DNA of 64,000 nucleotides from Enterobacter sp. 10-1. Its GTDB lineage: Bacteria > Pseudomonadota > Gammaproteobacteria > Enterobacterales > Enterobacteriaceae. A model generated the notes under the pieces. It had not been told where the DNA came from. It made no database searches and saw only the letters and a list, made by a program, of their open reading frames with translations. The stretch's first letter is position 1; each line of letters opens with the position of its first letter. A program made the translations under genes and the position numbers. Of the stretch, positions 43,908 to 57,489 are shown piece after piece. The DNA lies in NCBI GenBank assembly GCA_002270295.1, contig NISF01000005.1, forward strand, positions 555-64,554. Direction: 5' to 3'.

Positions 43908-45272
43908 TTATTTACCAATACAGAAGCTGGAGAAAATGCGCCCCAGCAGATCGTCAGAGGTAAATTCGCCGGTAATTTCGCTTAAGGCCTGCTGCGAGAG
44001 CCGCAGCTCTTCTGCCAGAAGCTCGCCGGCCCATGCGCCAAGCAGCTGGGCCTTACCCTGCTGCAGATGGTTGGCTGCCGCTTCCAGCGCCTGCAGGTGG
44101 CGGCGGCGGGCGAGGAAGCCGCCCTCCATATTGGTCTCGAAGCCCATGCTCTGCTTAAGATGATTGCGCAGCGCCTCAACGCCCTCTCCGGTACGCGCCG
44201 ACAGGCGAATAAGCGAGTGACCATTTACTTCACTCAGACCCAGCGTTTCGCCGGTAACGTCGGCTTTATTGCGCACCACGGTAATCGGCAGTTTTGCCGG
44301 CAGGCGTTCGATAAAGTCCGGCCAGATCTCCGCAGGGTCGACGGCGTCGGTGGTGGTGCCATCCACCATAAACAGCACCCGGTCGGCCTGGGCGATTTCC
44401 TGCCAGGCGCGCTCGATACCGATGCGTTCAACCTCATCGTTGGCGTCGCGCAGACCGGCGGTATCGATGATGTGCAGCGGCATGCCGTCGATGTGGATAT
44501 GCTCGCGGAGCACGTCGCGGGTGGTTCCGGCGATATCCGTCACAATCGCGGCTTCACGCCCGGCCAGCGCGTTCAGCAGGCTCGATTTCCCGGCGTTGGG
44601 GCGCCCGGCAATCACCACCTTCATCCCTTCCCGCAGCAGGCTGCCCTGACGGGCCTCAGCGCGAACCGCGTCGAGATCGGCGATCACGTCGTTAAGCTGG
44701 GCCTCTATTTTGCCGTCGGACAGGAAGTCGATTTCTTCGTCCGGGAAGTCGATTGCCGCTTCGACGTAGATACGCAGGTGGGTCAGCGCTTCCACAAGGT
44801 GGTTTACGCGCGCGGAGAAGGCGCCCTGCAGCGAGTTTAGCGCCGAACGCGCCGCCTGCTCGGAGCTGGCGTCAATCAGATCGGCAATCGCCTCGGCCTG
44901 AGCCAGGTCGAGCTTATCGTTGAGAAACGCGCGTTCGGAGAACTCTCCCGGGTTAGCAATGCGCAGGCCCGGAAGGGTCAGGATGCGTTTGAGCAGCAGA
45001 TCGAGAATGACCGGGCCGCCGTGGCCCTGCAGCTCGAGGACGTCTTCGCCGGTAAAGGAGTTTGGCCCAGGGAACCACAGCGCGATGCCCTGATCCAGCG
45101 CCGTTCCGTTAACGTCCTTGAACGGTAGATAGTCGGCATAGCGCGGCTTTGGCAGCTTGCCGAGCACCGCCTGCGCGACCTCGCGCGCCTTCAGGCCGGA
45201 GATGCGCAGGATGCCCACACCACCGCGTCCCGGTGGGGTTGCCTGGGCGACGATAGTGTCGTTATGGCTCAT
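43908..45272 (-). CDS. mnmE: tRNA modification GTPase MnmE (TrmE)
   Basis: A 454-residue GTPase partner of MnmG in wobble-uridine modification. The G domain P-loop GRPNAGKS is at 223-230, DIAGTTRD follows, and the C-terminal CIGK carries the essential Cys451. Length equals E. coli. An intrinsic terminator and an ERIC repeat lie between it and the preceding yidC. Confidence 0.97.
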   Translation of the reverse strand: MSHNDTIVAQATPPGRGGVGILRISGLKAREVAQAVLGKLPKPRYADYLPFKDVNGTALDQGIALWFPGPNSFTGEDVLELQGHGGPVILDLLLKRILTLPGLRIANPGEFSERAFLNDKLDLAQAEAIADLIDASSEQAARSALNSLQGAFSARVNHLVEALTHLRIYVEAAIDFPDEEIDFLSDGKIEAQLNDVIADLDAVRAEARQGSLLREGMKVVIAGRPNAGKSSLLNALAGREAAIVTDIAGTTRDVLREHIHIDGMPLHIIDTAGLRDANDEVERIGIERAWQEIAQADRVLFMVDGTTTDAVDPAEIWPDFIERLPAKLPITVVRNKADVTGETLGLSEVNGHSLIRLSARTGEGVEALRNHLKQSMGFETNMEGGFLARRRHLQALEAAANHLQQGKAQLLGAWAGELLAEELRLSQQALSEITGEFTSDDLLGRIFSSFCIGK

Positions 45273-45293
45273 GATGACTCTCTATGTAAATGT

Positions 45294-45318
45294 AAAAAAG
45301 GCGGTCTATTGACCGCCT
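45294..45318 (-). terminator. rpmH-rnpA-yidD-yidC terminator
   Basis: AGGCGGTC and GACCGCCT form an 8-bp stem with a four-base loop and a minus-strand TTTTTT tail, just upstream of mnmE. Confidence 0.88.
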
Positions 45319-45338
45319 TCTCTGGCATTAACTTTACC

Positions 45339-45466
45339 GTATATTCTCGAAATAGTTCAAGTTGCAGGAAGGCGGCAAGTTAGAGAGGCCCCAGGAGCTT
45401 ACTCAAGTAAGTGACTGGGGCGAACTAACGAAGCCAACGCATCTGCGGCTTGAAGAATGAAGAGAA
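45339..45466. repeat. ERIC repeat between yidC and mnmE (near full length)
   Basis: A well-preserved ERIC/IRU element. The ends read GTATATTCTCGAAATAGTTC and TTGAAGAATGAAGAGAAT. The core is CCAGGAGCTTACTCAAGTAA then GTGACTGGGG, followed by GCCAACGCATCTGCGGCTTG, all hallmarks of the roughly 127-bp ERIC consensus. It abuts the yidC stop. Confidence 0.93.
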
Positions 45467-47116
45467 TCAGGTTTTTTTCTTCTCGCGGCTATGCAGGCCA
45501 CGCTTCTCCAGACCACGATAAATCAGCTGCTGCTGAATAATGGTGACCAGGTTGCTGACGATATAGTAAACCACCAGGCCAGACGGGAACCACAGGAAGA
45601 ACACCGTGAAGATGACCGGCATAAAGGTCATGATCTTCTGCTGCATCGGGTCGGTCACGGTCGTCGGCGACATCTTCTGAATGAAGAACATCGTTGCGCC
45701 CATGATGATCGGCAGGATGTAGTACGGGTCTTGTGCAGACAGGTCGTGGATCCACAGGATAAACGGCGCATGACGCAGTTCAACCGAGGCGCTCAGCATG
45801 TAGTACAGCGCAAGGAAGATAGGCATCTGGATAATCAGCGGGAAGCAGCCGCCCAGCGGGTTAACCTTCTCCGCTTTATACAGGGCCATCATTTCCTGGC
45901 TTTGACGCTGTTTATCATCGCCCAGACGCTCACGCATTGCCTGAATCTTCGGCTGCAGCATACGCATCTTCGCCATGGAGGTGTACTGCGCTTTAGTCAG
46001 CGGGTACATGATGCCACGAACGATAAAGGTAATAACGATGATGGAGAAGCCCCAGTTGCCGAGGAAGCTATGGATCCATTTCAGCAGCTTGAACAGCGGC
46101 TGAGAAATAAACCACAGCCAGCCGTAGTCAACGGTCAGATCGAGGTGCGGCGCAACGGCAGCCATTTTGTCCTGAATTGCCGGGCCGACCCACAGCACGC
46201 TTTCCAGCTTATCGGTTTGACCCGGCTGTACCAGAACCGGCTGAGATTTGTAACCAATAGCGACAATACCGTTACCGAGGTTCGCGGTGTAGAAGCTGTT
46301 GGTGCCGCTGTTATGCGGAACCCATGCGGTAGTGAAGTACTGCTGCAGCATGGCGACCCAACCGTCTTTGGTGCTGACGTTCAGGTTTTCGTTATCGACG
46401 ATAGTATCGAATTTGTATTTTTCGTACTTGGCATCTGCAGTTGAATACGCGGCACCGCGGAAGGTGTGCATCGTAGACAGGCCACCGGTTTGCGTATCGC
46501 GGGCGGTTGGCAGGTTAGCAGACTGTTTCAGCTGACCGAAGGTGGAGATCTCCAACGGTTTTTCGCCGACGTTCTGTACGTTATAGCCTACGTTCACCGC
46601 ATACTCACCACGTTTCAGGGTGAACGTTTTGGTGAATACGTTGCCGGCCTGGTCGGTGTACGTCAGCGGAATGACGATTTCGTTCTGGCCGTCGGCCAGC
46701 ACAAACGCATCTTTATCGACGTTATACAGCGGACGAGAGCCATTCGCCGGGTTATCCGGGCCATCACGACCGGTTAAACCGCTCTGTGCCTGATAGATAA
46801 ACTGCGGAGTGGTCTCCAGTAGCTGGAACGGTTCGGTAGACTTCAGCGCTTTCGGGTAAGCCGGAAGCAACGCTTGCTCAACATCACCACCGCGGGTGTT
46901 GATGGTCAGATCAAGCACGTCTGTTTTAACCGTAATCAGTTTCCCTTGGCCACTGGCCGGTACGCCCTGGTCGGCGGCGCTACCCGCTGCTGTGGTCGTT
47001 GTCTGCGTGGTCTGCTGTTGCTGGGCTTGCGGATTGTTATCCTGCTCCCAGGCTTGCCAGATCATGAAAGACACGAACAACAAAGCGATGATAAGAAGAT
47101 TGCGTTGCGAATCCAT
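45467..47116 (-). CDS. yidC: Membrane protein insertase YidC
   Basis: A 549-residue inner-membrane insertase that works alone or with SecYEG. One N-terminal helix (about 5-23), a large periplasmic beta-domain and a C-terminal five-helix core are visible, ending SREKKKT. It inserts, among others, AtpE and AtpB, encoded in this window. It follows yidD by two bases. Confidence 0.97.
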   Translation of the reverse strand: MDSQRNLLIIALLFVSFMIWQAWEQDNNPQAQQQQTTQTTTTAAGSAADQGVPASGQGKLITVKTDVLDLTINTRGGDVEQALLPAYPKALKSTEPFQLLETTPQFIYQAQSGLTGRDGPDNPANGSRPLYNVDKDAFVLADGQNEIVIPLTYTDQAGNVFTKTFTLKRGEYAVNVGYNVQNVGEKPLEISTFGQLKQSANLPTARDTQTGGLSTMHTFRGAAYSTADAKYEKYKFDTIVDNENLNVSTKDGWVAMLQQYFTTAWVPHNSGTNSFYTANLGNGIVAIGYKSQPVLVQPGQTDKLESVLWVGPAIQDKMAAVAPHLDLTVDYGWLWFISQPLFKLLKWIHSFLGNWGFSIIVITFIVRGIMYPLTKAQYTSMAKMRMLQPKIQAMRERLGDDKQRQSQEMMALYKAEKVNPLGGCFPLIIQMPIFLALYYMLSASVELRHAPFILWIHDLSAQDPYYILPIIMGATMFFIQKMSPTTVTDPMQQKIMTFMPVIFTVFFLWFPSGLVVYYIVSNLVTIIQQQLIYRGLEKRGLHSREKKKT

Positions 47117-47118
47117 CG

Positions 47119-47376
47119 TTAGTGTTCTCTGGTATCAAATGGTCCAGGCGGGACGGGATCGTCACCACCAGGGTGTAAAGGGTGGCATTTTAATACGCGT
47201 TTCACTGTCAACCAACTGCCTTTTACCACCCCAAACCTGCGCAATGCCTCAATTCCGTAGCTTGAGCAGGTTGGAGTGAAACGACAATGCGGCCCGAGTA
47301 GCGGACTAATCAGGCGCTGATAGACCCGTATAAGGCCTATCAGGACCCGGGAGCCAGGCGACAATGGCGGCGCCAT
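47119..47376 (-). CDS. yidD: Membrane protein insertion efficiency factor YidD
   Basis: An 85-residue basic protein with conserved [30 protein letters not shown] and [14 protein letters not shown]. It assists YidC-dependent insertion. It overlaps the rnpA 3' end by 37 bases in another frame, as in E. coli, and is followed by yidC. Confidence 0.95.
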   Translation of the reverse strand: MAPPLSPGSRVLIGLIRVYQRLISPLLGPHCRFTPTCSSYGIEALRRFGVVKGSWLTVKRVLKCHPLHPGGDDPVPPGPFDTREH

Positions 47377-47699
47377 AATTTTTCCAACGCTTCCGAGAGA
47401 GCACGGTTATCGAGTTCGGCAACCCCTTTCTTTGCCACCACCACGAAGTCCATTGGCGGGAGTTCATGCTGACGTAAACGGAAGCTTTCACGCGTCAGAC
47501 GTTTAATCCGATTGCGTTCATGCGCGCGTTTAACATTTTTCTTGGCGACAGTAAGACCGATGCGGGGATGCCCCAGCGAATTCAGGCGGCCGAGGATGGT
47601 GATTTGCGGCGTGCCAGCCCGTTGTGGCTGCTGGAAGACGAAAGTGAAATGACTGGGAGTTAACAAACGTAACTCCCTGGGAAATGCTAGCTTAACCAC
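47340..47699 (-). CDS. rnpA: Ribonuclease P protein component
   Basis: A 119-residue RNA-binding cofactor of RNase P, which matures tRNA 5' ends. The RNR motif region [13 protein letters not shown] is present in the middle of the chain, and the C-terminus is [12 protein letters not shown]. It follows rpmH and overlaps yidD. Confidence 0.97.
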   Translation of the reverse strand: MVKLAFPRELRLLTPSHFTFVFQQPQRAGTPQITILGRLNSLGHPRIGLTVAKKNVKRAHERNRIKRLTRESFRLRQHELPPMDFVVVAKKGVAELDNRALSEALEKLWRRHCRLAPGS

Positions 47700-47714
47700 G
47701 CAGGGTTAGCTTTA

Positions 47715-47867
<153 letters not shown>

Positions 47868-47956
47868 CTAAACTTGAATAATTTCACTGACTTTTGCGTA
47901 TACCCGAACGAACTTCGAACGGCTAACGCCTCAGCGATGGTGATTAAAGAGGCCGG

Positions 47957-47985
47957 ATTGTAATAATTGTACACTCCGGAGTCAA
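47957..47985 (-). promoter_or_regulatory. rpmH promoter
   Basis: Minus-strand TTGACT (47980-47985), 17-bp spacer and TACAAT (47957-47962) give a near-consensus sigma-70 promoter about 100 bp upstream of rpmH. Confidence 0.85.
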
Positions 47986-48084
47986 TTCTCTTTCCTTATT
48001 TCTCACACCTTGTCGCACAAAAAATGAGCTGAGACAGGCTGCGGAAAACGGGCATTACGCACCGGGTGGAGGATTATACGGCCT

Positions 48085-48475
48085 GACGGGTAAAGCGCAA
48101 GGATCGCAGGGGATCTTTGTTAGATCGTTTAGGCCCAAAACTGGCATAGCTCATTAATTTTTCCAATATGTGGGCGAAATCGTGCCCCTCCTTTCCCTGG
48201 ATCGATTACACTTACCCGGCTTCGATCCTTCCTGTGGATAAAACGGGAAGAATCTGTTGAGAAACACAAGATATCTTTTTCAGTTTAGGCTATGATCCCC
48301 GGTCCCGATCGCGATCCCCGGATCCGCATCGGACAAAAACCGCAGATAGCGGTTCGCACGTCACCCCTTTTGTGCAGGGGCTTTCGGCTTATGCAGGGCC
48401 TTGTCGACGTGTGCCAACAATCACGATTGTTTCTTTTTTTCTTTATATCGATTTTACGTTCGAGTGGAGTCCGCC
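48085..48475 (+). promoter_or_regulatory. dnaA promoter and leader region with DnaA box and GATC cluster
   Basis: This non-coding block between rpmH and dnaA holds one perfect DnaA box on the minus strand (TTATCCACA, 48233-48241). GATC sites are dense: about three at 48103-48135 and four within 48292-48325. That is the setting for DnaA autoregulation and Dam/SeqA control known for E. coli dnaA. Exact -10/-35 elements could not be fixed. Confidence 0.75.
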
Positions 48476-49879
48476 GTGTCACTTTCGCTTTGGCAGCAGT
48501 GTCTTGCCCGATTGCAGGATGAGTTACCAGCCACAGAATTCAGTATGTGGATACGCCCGTTGCAGGCGGAACTGAGCGATAACACGCTGGCACTGTATGC
48601 GCCAAACCGTTTTGTGCTCGATTGGGTAAGGGATAAATACCTCAATAATATCAATGGACTACTCAATGATTTTTGCGGTGCTGATGCCCCACAGCTGCGG
48701 TTTGAAGTCGGCACTAAACCGGCAGTACAGCCGCAGCGCGGCGCGGTAAATAACGTCGCGGCAACCGTCCCGGCCGCGCAGGTTCAGATGACGCGCGTAG
48801 CGCCGACGATCGTGCGCCCGGGCTGGGATAACGTCCCGGCGCCGGCGGAACCGACCTACCGCTCCAACGTCAACGTCAAGCATACCTTTGATAACTTTGT
48901 CGAAGGTAAGTCTAACCAGCTGGCCCGCGCTGCGGCGCGTCAGGTTGCGGATAACCCGGGTGGCGCCTACAACCCGTTATTCCTTTATGGCGGTACCGGT
49001 TTGGGTAAAACCCACCTTTTGCACGCGGTCGGTAACGGCATTGTTGCGCGCAAACCGAACGCCAAAGTGGTCTATATGCACTCCGAGCGCTTCGTTCAGG
49101 ACATGGTGAAAGCCTTGCAGAACAACGCGATCGAAGAATTTAAGCGCTACTACCGCTCCGTAGACGCCCTGCTGATCGATGATATTCAGTTCTTTGCGAA
49201 TAAAGAGCGCTCGCAGGAAGAGTTTTTCCACACCTTCAACGCCCTGCTGGAAGGTAATCAGCAGATCATTCTCACCTCGGATCGCTATCCGAAAGAGATC
49301 AACGGCGTTGAGGATCGTCTGAAATCACGCTTCGGCTGGGGGCTGACGGTGGCGATCGAGCCGCCGGAGCTGGAAACCCGCGTGGCGATCCTGATGAAAA
49401 AAGCGGACGAAAACGACATTCGTCTGCCGGGTGAAGTGGCCTTCTTTATTGCCAAGCGTTTACGTTCCAACGTACGTGAGCTGGAAGGGGCGCTGAACCG
49501 CGTTATCGCTAACGCCAACTTTACCGGCCGGGCGATTACCATCGATTTCGTCCGCGAAGCGCTGCGCGATCTGCTGGCGCTTCAGGAAAAGCTGGTCACC
49601 ATCGACAATATTCAGAAGACGGTGGCGGAGTATTATAAGATTAAGGTAGCGGATCTGCTCTCCAAGCGCCGCTCCCGCTCGGTGGCGCGTCCTCGTCAGA
49701 TGGCGATGGCGCTGGCCAAAGAGCTGACGAACCATAGTTTGCCGGAAATTGGCGATGCGTTTGGCGGCCGTGACCATACCACCGTGCTGCACGCCTGCCG
49801 TAAGATTGAGCAGCTGCGTGAAGAAAGCCACGATATCAAAGAAGATTTTTCCAATTTAATCAGAACATTATCCTCGTGA
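48476..49879 (+). CDS. dnaA: Chromosomal replication initiator DnaA
   Basis: A 467-residue AAA+ initiator that binds oriC boxes and opens the DNA. Domain I is 1-86, with a variable linker of about 87-130. Domain III has Walker A GGTGLGKT (172-179) and Walker B LLIDDI (232-237). Domain IV ends with a helix-turn-helix containing [12 protein letters not shown]. The GTG start at 48476 gives exactly the E. coli length. It sits 32 kb from oriC. The domain II linker differs from E. coli in sequence, as is common. Confidence 0.97.
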   Translation: MSLSLWQQCLARLQDELPATEFSMWIRPLQAELSDNTLALYAPNRFVLDWVRDKYLNNINGLLNDFCGADAPQLRFEVGTKPAVQPQRGAVNNVAATVPAAQVQMTRVAPTIVRPGWDNVPAPAEPTYRSNVNVKHTFDNFVEGKSNQLARAAARQVADNPGGAYNPLFLYGGTGLGKTHLLHAVGNGIVARKPNAKVVYMHSERFVQDMVKALQNNAIEEFKRYYRSVDALLIDDIQFFANKERSQEEFFHTFNALLEGNQQIILTSDRYPKEINGVEDRLKSRFGWGLTVAIEPPELETRVAILMKKADENDIRLPGEVAFFIAKRLRSNVRELEGALNRVIANANFTGRAITIDFVREALRDLLALQEKLVTIDNIQKTVAEYYKIKVADLLSKRRSRSVARPRQMAMALAKELTNHSLPEIGDAFGGRDHTTVLHACRKIEQLREESHDIKEDFSNLIRTLSS

Positions 49880-49883
49880 CGCT

Positions 49884-50984
49884 ATGAAATTTACCGTAGA
49901 ACGTGAACATTTATTAAAACCGCTGCAACAGGTAAGCGGCCCGTTAGGTGGTCGTCCGACGCTGCCCATTCTCGGTAACCTGCTGCTTCAGGTCTCGGAA
50001 GGCGCGCTGTCGCTCACCGGCACGGACCTGGAAATGGAAATGGTGGCGCGCGTTGCGCTGATGCAACCGCATGAAACGGGCGCAACGACGGTTCCGGCAC
50101 GTAAATTCTTTGATATCTGCCGTGGCCTACCTGAAGGGGCGGAGATCGCGGTTCAGCTGGAAGGCGATCGGATGCTGGTGCGCTCCGGGCGCAGCCGCTT
50201 CTCGCTATCGACGCTCCCTGCCGCAGATTTCCCTAATCTCGACGACTGGCAGAGCGAAGTTGAATTCACGCTGCCGCAGGCGACGATGAAGCGCCTGATT
50301 GAAGCCACCCAGTTTTCGATGGCCCATCAGGACGTCCGCTATTACTTAAACGGTATGCTGTTTGAAACCGAAGGCGACGAACTGCGCACCGTCGCCACCG
50401 ACGGGCACCGCCTGGCGGTCTGCTCTATGCCGTTGGGGGAATCGCTGCCTGACCATTCGGTGATCGTACCGCGTAAAGGGGTGATTGAGCTGATGCGCAT
50501 GCTCGACGGCGGCGATACGCCGCTGCGCGTGCAGATTGGCAGCAATAATATCCGCGCCCACGTCGGTGACTTCATCTTTACCTCGAAGCTGGTTGACGGT
50601 CGCTTCCCTGACTACCGCCGCGTGCTGCCGAAGAATCCGGATAAACATCTGGATGCAGGCTGCGATATTCTCAAGCAGGCGTTTGCCCGGGCGGCGATTT
50701 TGTCGAACGAGAAGTTCCGCGGCGTGCGTCTGTACGTGAGCGAAAATCAGCTGAAAATCACCGCCAATAACCCGGAGCAGGAAGAAGCGGAGGAGATCCT
50801 CGACGTTTCCTACTCCGGCAGCGAAATGGAAATCGGCTTTAACGTCAGCTACGTGCTGGACGTGCTGAATGCGCTGAAGTGCGAAAACGTGCGTATTTTG
50901 CTGACCGATTCGGTTTCGAGCGTGCAGATTGAGGATGCGGCGTCGCAATCCGCAGCCTACGTTGTCATGCCTATGCGCTTGTAA
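49884..50984 (+). CDS. dnaN: DNA polymerase III beta sliding clamp
   Basis: A 366-residue ring-forming clamp made of three similar domains, with C-terminal VMPMRL forming part of the protein-binding pocket. It starts four bases after dnaA. In E. coli recF follows almost directly; here 139 bp lie between them. Confidence 0.98.
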   Translation: MKFTVEREHLLKPLQQVSGPLGGRPTLPILGNLLLQVSEGALSLTGTDLEMEMVARVALMQPHETGATTVPARKFFDICRGLPEGAEIAVQLEGDRMLVRSGRSRFSLSTLPAADFPNLDDWQSEVEFTLPQATMKRLIEATQFSMAHQDVRYYLNGMLFETEGDELRTVATDGHRLAVCSMPLGESLPDHSVIVPRKGVIELMRMLDGGDTPLRVQIGSNNIRAHVGDFIFTSKLVDGRFPDYRRVLPKNPDKHLDAGCDILKQAFARAAILSNEKFRGVRLYVSENQLKITANNPEQEEAEEILDVSYSGSEMEIGFNVSYVLDVLNALKCENVRILLTDSVSSVQIEDAASQSAAYVVMPMRL

Positions 50985-51123
50985 AGAATATCGGGCTATC
51001 TTACTTGCCATTTTCAACCTGGGCTGTGCTCGCCCCTGTCACGTACTTCGTGTACGCTCCAGTGCCTGTGCGCAGTCCGCGTTGAAACTGGCTGCGACGA
51101 TAACGCCCTGGCTATGAGTTGAT
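50985..51123. repeat. ERIC-like remnant between dnaN and recF
   Basis: The core CTCGCCCCTGTCACGTAC / GTGTACGCTCCAGTGCC resembles the ERIC core, with weaker flanks. It accounts for the 139 bp separating two genes that nearly touch in E. coli. The match is partial, so another repeat origin is possible. Confidence 0.55.
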
Positions 51124-54640
<3,517 letters not shown>

Positions 54641-54650
54641 GCCGCGAATT

Positions 54651-54678
54651 CCCCGGTATAGCGCTTCGCTGACCGGGG
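54651..54678. repeat. REP-like palindrome after gyrB
   Basis: CCCCGGT and ACCGGGG flank an inner GCGCTTCGC, forming a long GC-rich palindrome right after gyrB. It resembles a single REP/PU unit. Confidence 0.5.
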
Positions 54679-54691
54679 TAACCGTTTGATA

Positions 54692-54732
54692 AACCCGGAT
54701 CGCACGCTCAACGGCGTCATCCGGTTTTTTTT
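54692..54732 (+). terminator. gyrB terminator
   Basis: AACCCGGAT and ATCCGGTTT pair with one mismatch around a 17-base region, followed by a run of eight T residues. Confidence 0.7.
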
Positions 54733-54850
54733 CAGCCGGAAAAGGGGAATGCCCCTGCCGAACCTATCCTCGTTTTCCCTGGCTTCTGTTGCTGTTTTTT
54801 GAGCGGAATCGCGTTAGCATGAGTCAGGACTCATCTTACCTGGGGATCTC

Positions 54851-55663
54851 ATGGCCATTAAACTGATTGCAATTGATATGGACGGCACGCTTCTGCTGCC
54901 AGACCATACCATCTCTCCTGCCGTTAAAACCGCGATTGCCGCGGCGCGCGCGCGCGGCGTCAACGTGGTGCTGACCACCGGTCGGCCGTATGCCGGCGTG
55001 CACAGCTACCTGAAAGAACTGCACATGGAGCAGCCGGGAGACTACTGCATCACCTACAACGGTGCGTTAGTGCAGAAGGCAAGCGACGGCAGCACCGTCG
55101 CGCAAACTGCGCTGAGCTATGATGACTACCGCTATCTGGAACAGCTTTCCCGCGACGTCGGCTCCCATTTTCACGCGCTTGACCGCAATACCCTGTATAC
55201 CGCCAACCGCGATGTGAGCTACTACACGGTGCATGAATCCTACGTTGCAACCATCCCGCTGGTCTTCTGTGAAGCAGAAAATATGGATCCCAACATCCAG
55301 CTGCTGAAGGTCATGATGATTGATGAGCCGGTGATTCTGGACCAGGCGATCGCCCGCATCCCGGCAGAAGTGAAAGAGAAGTATACCGTGCTGAAAAGCG
55401 CGCCATACTTCCTCGAGATCCTCGATAAGCGGGTCAATAAAGGTACCGGCGTGAAGTCGCTGGCCGATGCGCTGAATATCAAGCAGGAAGAGATCATGGC
55501 GATTGGCGATCAGGAAAACGATATTGCGATGATTGAGTTCGCCGGCGTTGGCGTCGCGATGGATAATGCGATACCGACCGTTAAAGAAGCGGCAAACTTT
55601 ATTACTAAATCTAACCTTGAAGATGGCGTGGCGTATGCCATTGAAAAGTATGTTCTGAATTAA
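54851..55663 (+). CDS. yidA: Sugar phosphatase YidA (HAD family)
   Basis: A 270-residue Cof-type HAD phosphatase acting on sugar phosphates in E. coli. The catalytic DMDGTLL has Asp9 and Asp11; the C-terminal motif GDQENDIAMIEFAGVGVAMDNA holds the magnesium-binding aspartates. It has its own terminator and precedes the dgo operon. Confidence 0.95.
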   Translation: MAIKLIAIDMDGTLLLPDHTISPAVKTAIAAARARGVNVVLTTGRPYAGVHSYLKELHMEQPGDYCITYNGALVQKASDGSTVAQTALSYDDYRYLEQLSRDVGSHFHALDRNTLYTANRDVSYYTVHESYVATIPLVFCEAENMDPNIQLLKVMMIDEPVILDQAIARIPAEVKEKYTVLKSAPYFLEILDKRVNKGTGVKSLADALNIKQEEIMAIGDQENDIAMIEFAGVGVAMDNAIPTVKEAANFITKSNLEDGVAYAIEKYVLN

Positions 55664-55682
55664 TCCCTCTTCCCCTGGAACC

Positions 55683-55709
55683 AACCCGCGACCCTCGCGG
55701 GTTTTTTTA
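55683..55709 (+). terminator. yidA terminator
   Basis: AACCCGCGA and TCGCGGGTT form a 9-bp stem with a CCC loop, followed by a T-run. Confidence 0.88.
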
Positions 55710-55770
55710 TGCCTGCCGTTTCCCCGCCATCAATATTCTTATCATCAATTGTCGTTTTTGTGATCTAAAT

Positions 55771-55800
55771 TGTAGTACAACACGATATCGTTGTACTACA
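55771..55800 (+). promoter_or_regulatory. DgoR operator
   Basis: TGTAGTACAAC (55771-55781) and GTTGTACTACA (55790-55800) form a perfect 11-bp inverted repeat with an 8-bp spacer. A third related half, AGTACTACAA, lies at 55835. Position and TGTAGTAC sequence fit the DgoR-type operator of the galactonate operon. Confidence 0.78.
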
Positions 55801-55909
55801 TTAAGGCCACGGTAATGATGAGTGCTATCACGTTAGTACTACAAAGTTGAGGCGAAATCCGGCGGTCACGGTAAAGTAGAGCAGGACATACAGAGCACAA
55901 GGACTCTCC

Positions 55910-56599
55910 ATGACTCTCAATAAAACCGATCGCATCGTTATCACGCTGGGCAACCAGATCGTCAGCGGCAAATACGTTCCCGGCTCGGCGCTGCCGGCGG
56001 AGGCGGAGCTGTGTGAAGAGTTTGAAACCTCGCGCAATATTATTCGCGAAGTGTTCCGCTCCCTGATGGCCAAGCGGCTGATAGAAATGAAGCGTTATCG
56101 CGGCGCCTTCGTCGCACCGCGTAACCACTGGAACTACCTTGATACCGAGGTGCTGCAGTGGGTGCTGGAGAATGATTACGACCCGCGCCTGATTGGCGCG
56201 ATGAGCGAAGTGCGAAACCTGGTGGAACCGGCCATCGCCCGCTGGGCGGCTGAACGCGCAACCTCGAGCGATTTAGCGCAAATCGAAGAAGCGCTCAACG
56301 ACATGATTGCCAATAACCAGGACCGGGATGCCTTTAACGAAGCCGACATTCGCTATCACGAAGCGGTGCTGCAGTCGGTACATAACCCGGTGTTACAGCA
56401 GCTGAGCGTGGCAATCAGCTCGCTGCAGAGAGCGGTATTTGAACGAACCTGGATGGGTGATGAAGGCAACATGCCGAAAACCCTCCAGGAACATAAGGCG
56501 CTGTTTGATGCCATCCGGCATCAGGATAGCGAAGCGGCGGAGCAGGCGGCGCTCACCATGATCGCCAGCTCAACACGAAGGCTGAAGGAAATCACATGA
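55910..56599 (+). CDS. dgoR: Galactonate operon repressor DgoR (GntR/FadR family)
   Basis: A 229-residue regulator with an N-terminal winged helix (about 5-70, EEFETSRNIIREVFRSL) and a helical FCD domain with DIRYHEAVL. It represses the dgo operon until D-galactonate binds. First gene of dgoRKADT; its stop overlaps the dgoK start (ATGA). Inverted TGTAGTAC repeats upstream are its likely operator. Confidence 0.96.
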   Translation: MTLNKTDRIVITLGNQIVSGKYVPGSALPAEAELCEEFETSRNIIREVFRSLMAKRLIEMKRYRGAFVAPRNHWNYLDTEVLQWVLENDYDPRLIGAMSEVRNLVEPAIARWAAERATSSDLAQIEEALNDMIANNQDRDAFNEADIRYHEAVLQSVHNPVLQQLSVAISSLQRAVFERTWMGDEGNMPKTLQEHKALFDAIRHQDSEAAEQAALTMIASSTRRLKEIT

Positions 56600-57489
56600 C
56601 ATCTCGCTACATCGCAATTGACTGGGGATCGACCAATCTGCGCGCCTGGCTTTTCCAGGGCGACAGGTGCCTGGAGAGCAGGCAGTCGGAAGCTGGCGTA
56701 ACCCGCCTCAACGGCAGGTCCCCGGCTGCGGTGTTTAGTGAGATAACCGAAAGCTGGCGCGATGACGCCACGCCAACGGTGATGGCGGGGATGGTCGGCA
56801 GCAACGTGGGCTGGAAAATCGCCCCTTACCTACCGGTTCCCGCTCGTTTTTCGGCTATTTGCCAACAGTTAACCGCCGTTGGCGACAATATCTGGATCGT
56901 TCCCGGCCTTAGCGTCTCCCGGGACGATAACCGCAACGTGATGCGCGGCGAAGAGACGCAGCTGCTCGGCGCGCGCGCGATTGCTCCCTCCTCTGTCTAT
57001 GTGATGCCCGGCACCCACTGCAAATGGGTGCAGGCCGATCGCGAGCAAATTCTTGATTTTCGCACCGTGATGACCGGTGAACTGCACCATTTATTACTGC
57101 ACCATTCGCTGGTGGGCGCCGGCCTGCCGCAGCAGGAAACCTCAGCGGAGGCATTTTCCGCCGGCCTCGAGCGCGGGCTGACATCGCCCGCCGTTTTAGC
57201 GCAGCTCTTTCAGGTTCGCGCTTCGCACGTGCTGGGCACGCTACCGCGCGAGCACGTCAGCGAATTTTTATCCGGCCTGCTGATTGGCGCCGAGGTTGCC
57301 ACCATGAGCGAAAGCGTGATTGACCAGCAGATTACTATCGTTGGCGGAGAGGCGTTGGCGAACCGCTATCAGCAGGCGCTGGCTGCATTTGGCCGTCAGG
57401 CGACGGTTATTTCCGGCGATACGGCTTTCCAGGCGGGTATACGGTTCATCATTCAATCGGCCTCCTTACTGGCCGCGCCTGCTCGCTGA
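56596..57489 (+). CDS. dgoK: 2-dehydro-3-deoxygalactonokinase
   Basis: A 297-residue kinase forming 2-keto-3-deoxy-6-phosphogalactonate from 2-keto-3-deoxygalactonate. It has an IDWGSTNLRAW phosphate loop at the N-terminus and conserved GMVGSN and PGTHCKW segments. Overlaps dgoR by four bases. The C-terminal tail differs from E. coli and is about five residues longer, and a 71-bp gap separates it from dgoA. Confidence 0.94.
   Translation: MTSRYIAIDWGSTNLRAWLFQGDRCLESRQSEAGVTRLNGRSPAAVFSEITESWRDDATPTVMAGMVGSNVGWKIAPYLPVPARFSAICQQLTAVGDNIWIVPGLSVSRDDNRNVMRGEETQLLGARAIAPSSVYVMPGTHCKWVQADREQILDFRTVMTGELHHLLLHHSLVGAGLPQQETSAEAFSAGLERGLTSPAVLAQLFQVRASHVLGTLPREHVSEFLSGLLIGAEVATMSESVIDQQITIVGGEALANRYQQALAAFGRQATVISGDTAFQAGIRFIIQSASLLAAPAR

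Noticed and set aside
48401-48475. Upstream ATG extension of DnaA
   Set aside because: Adds 25 residues rich in Cys and Phe with no family support; GTG at 48476 gives 467 residues.
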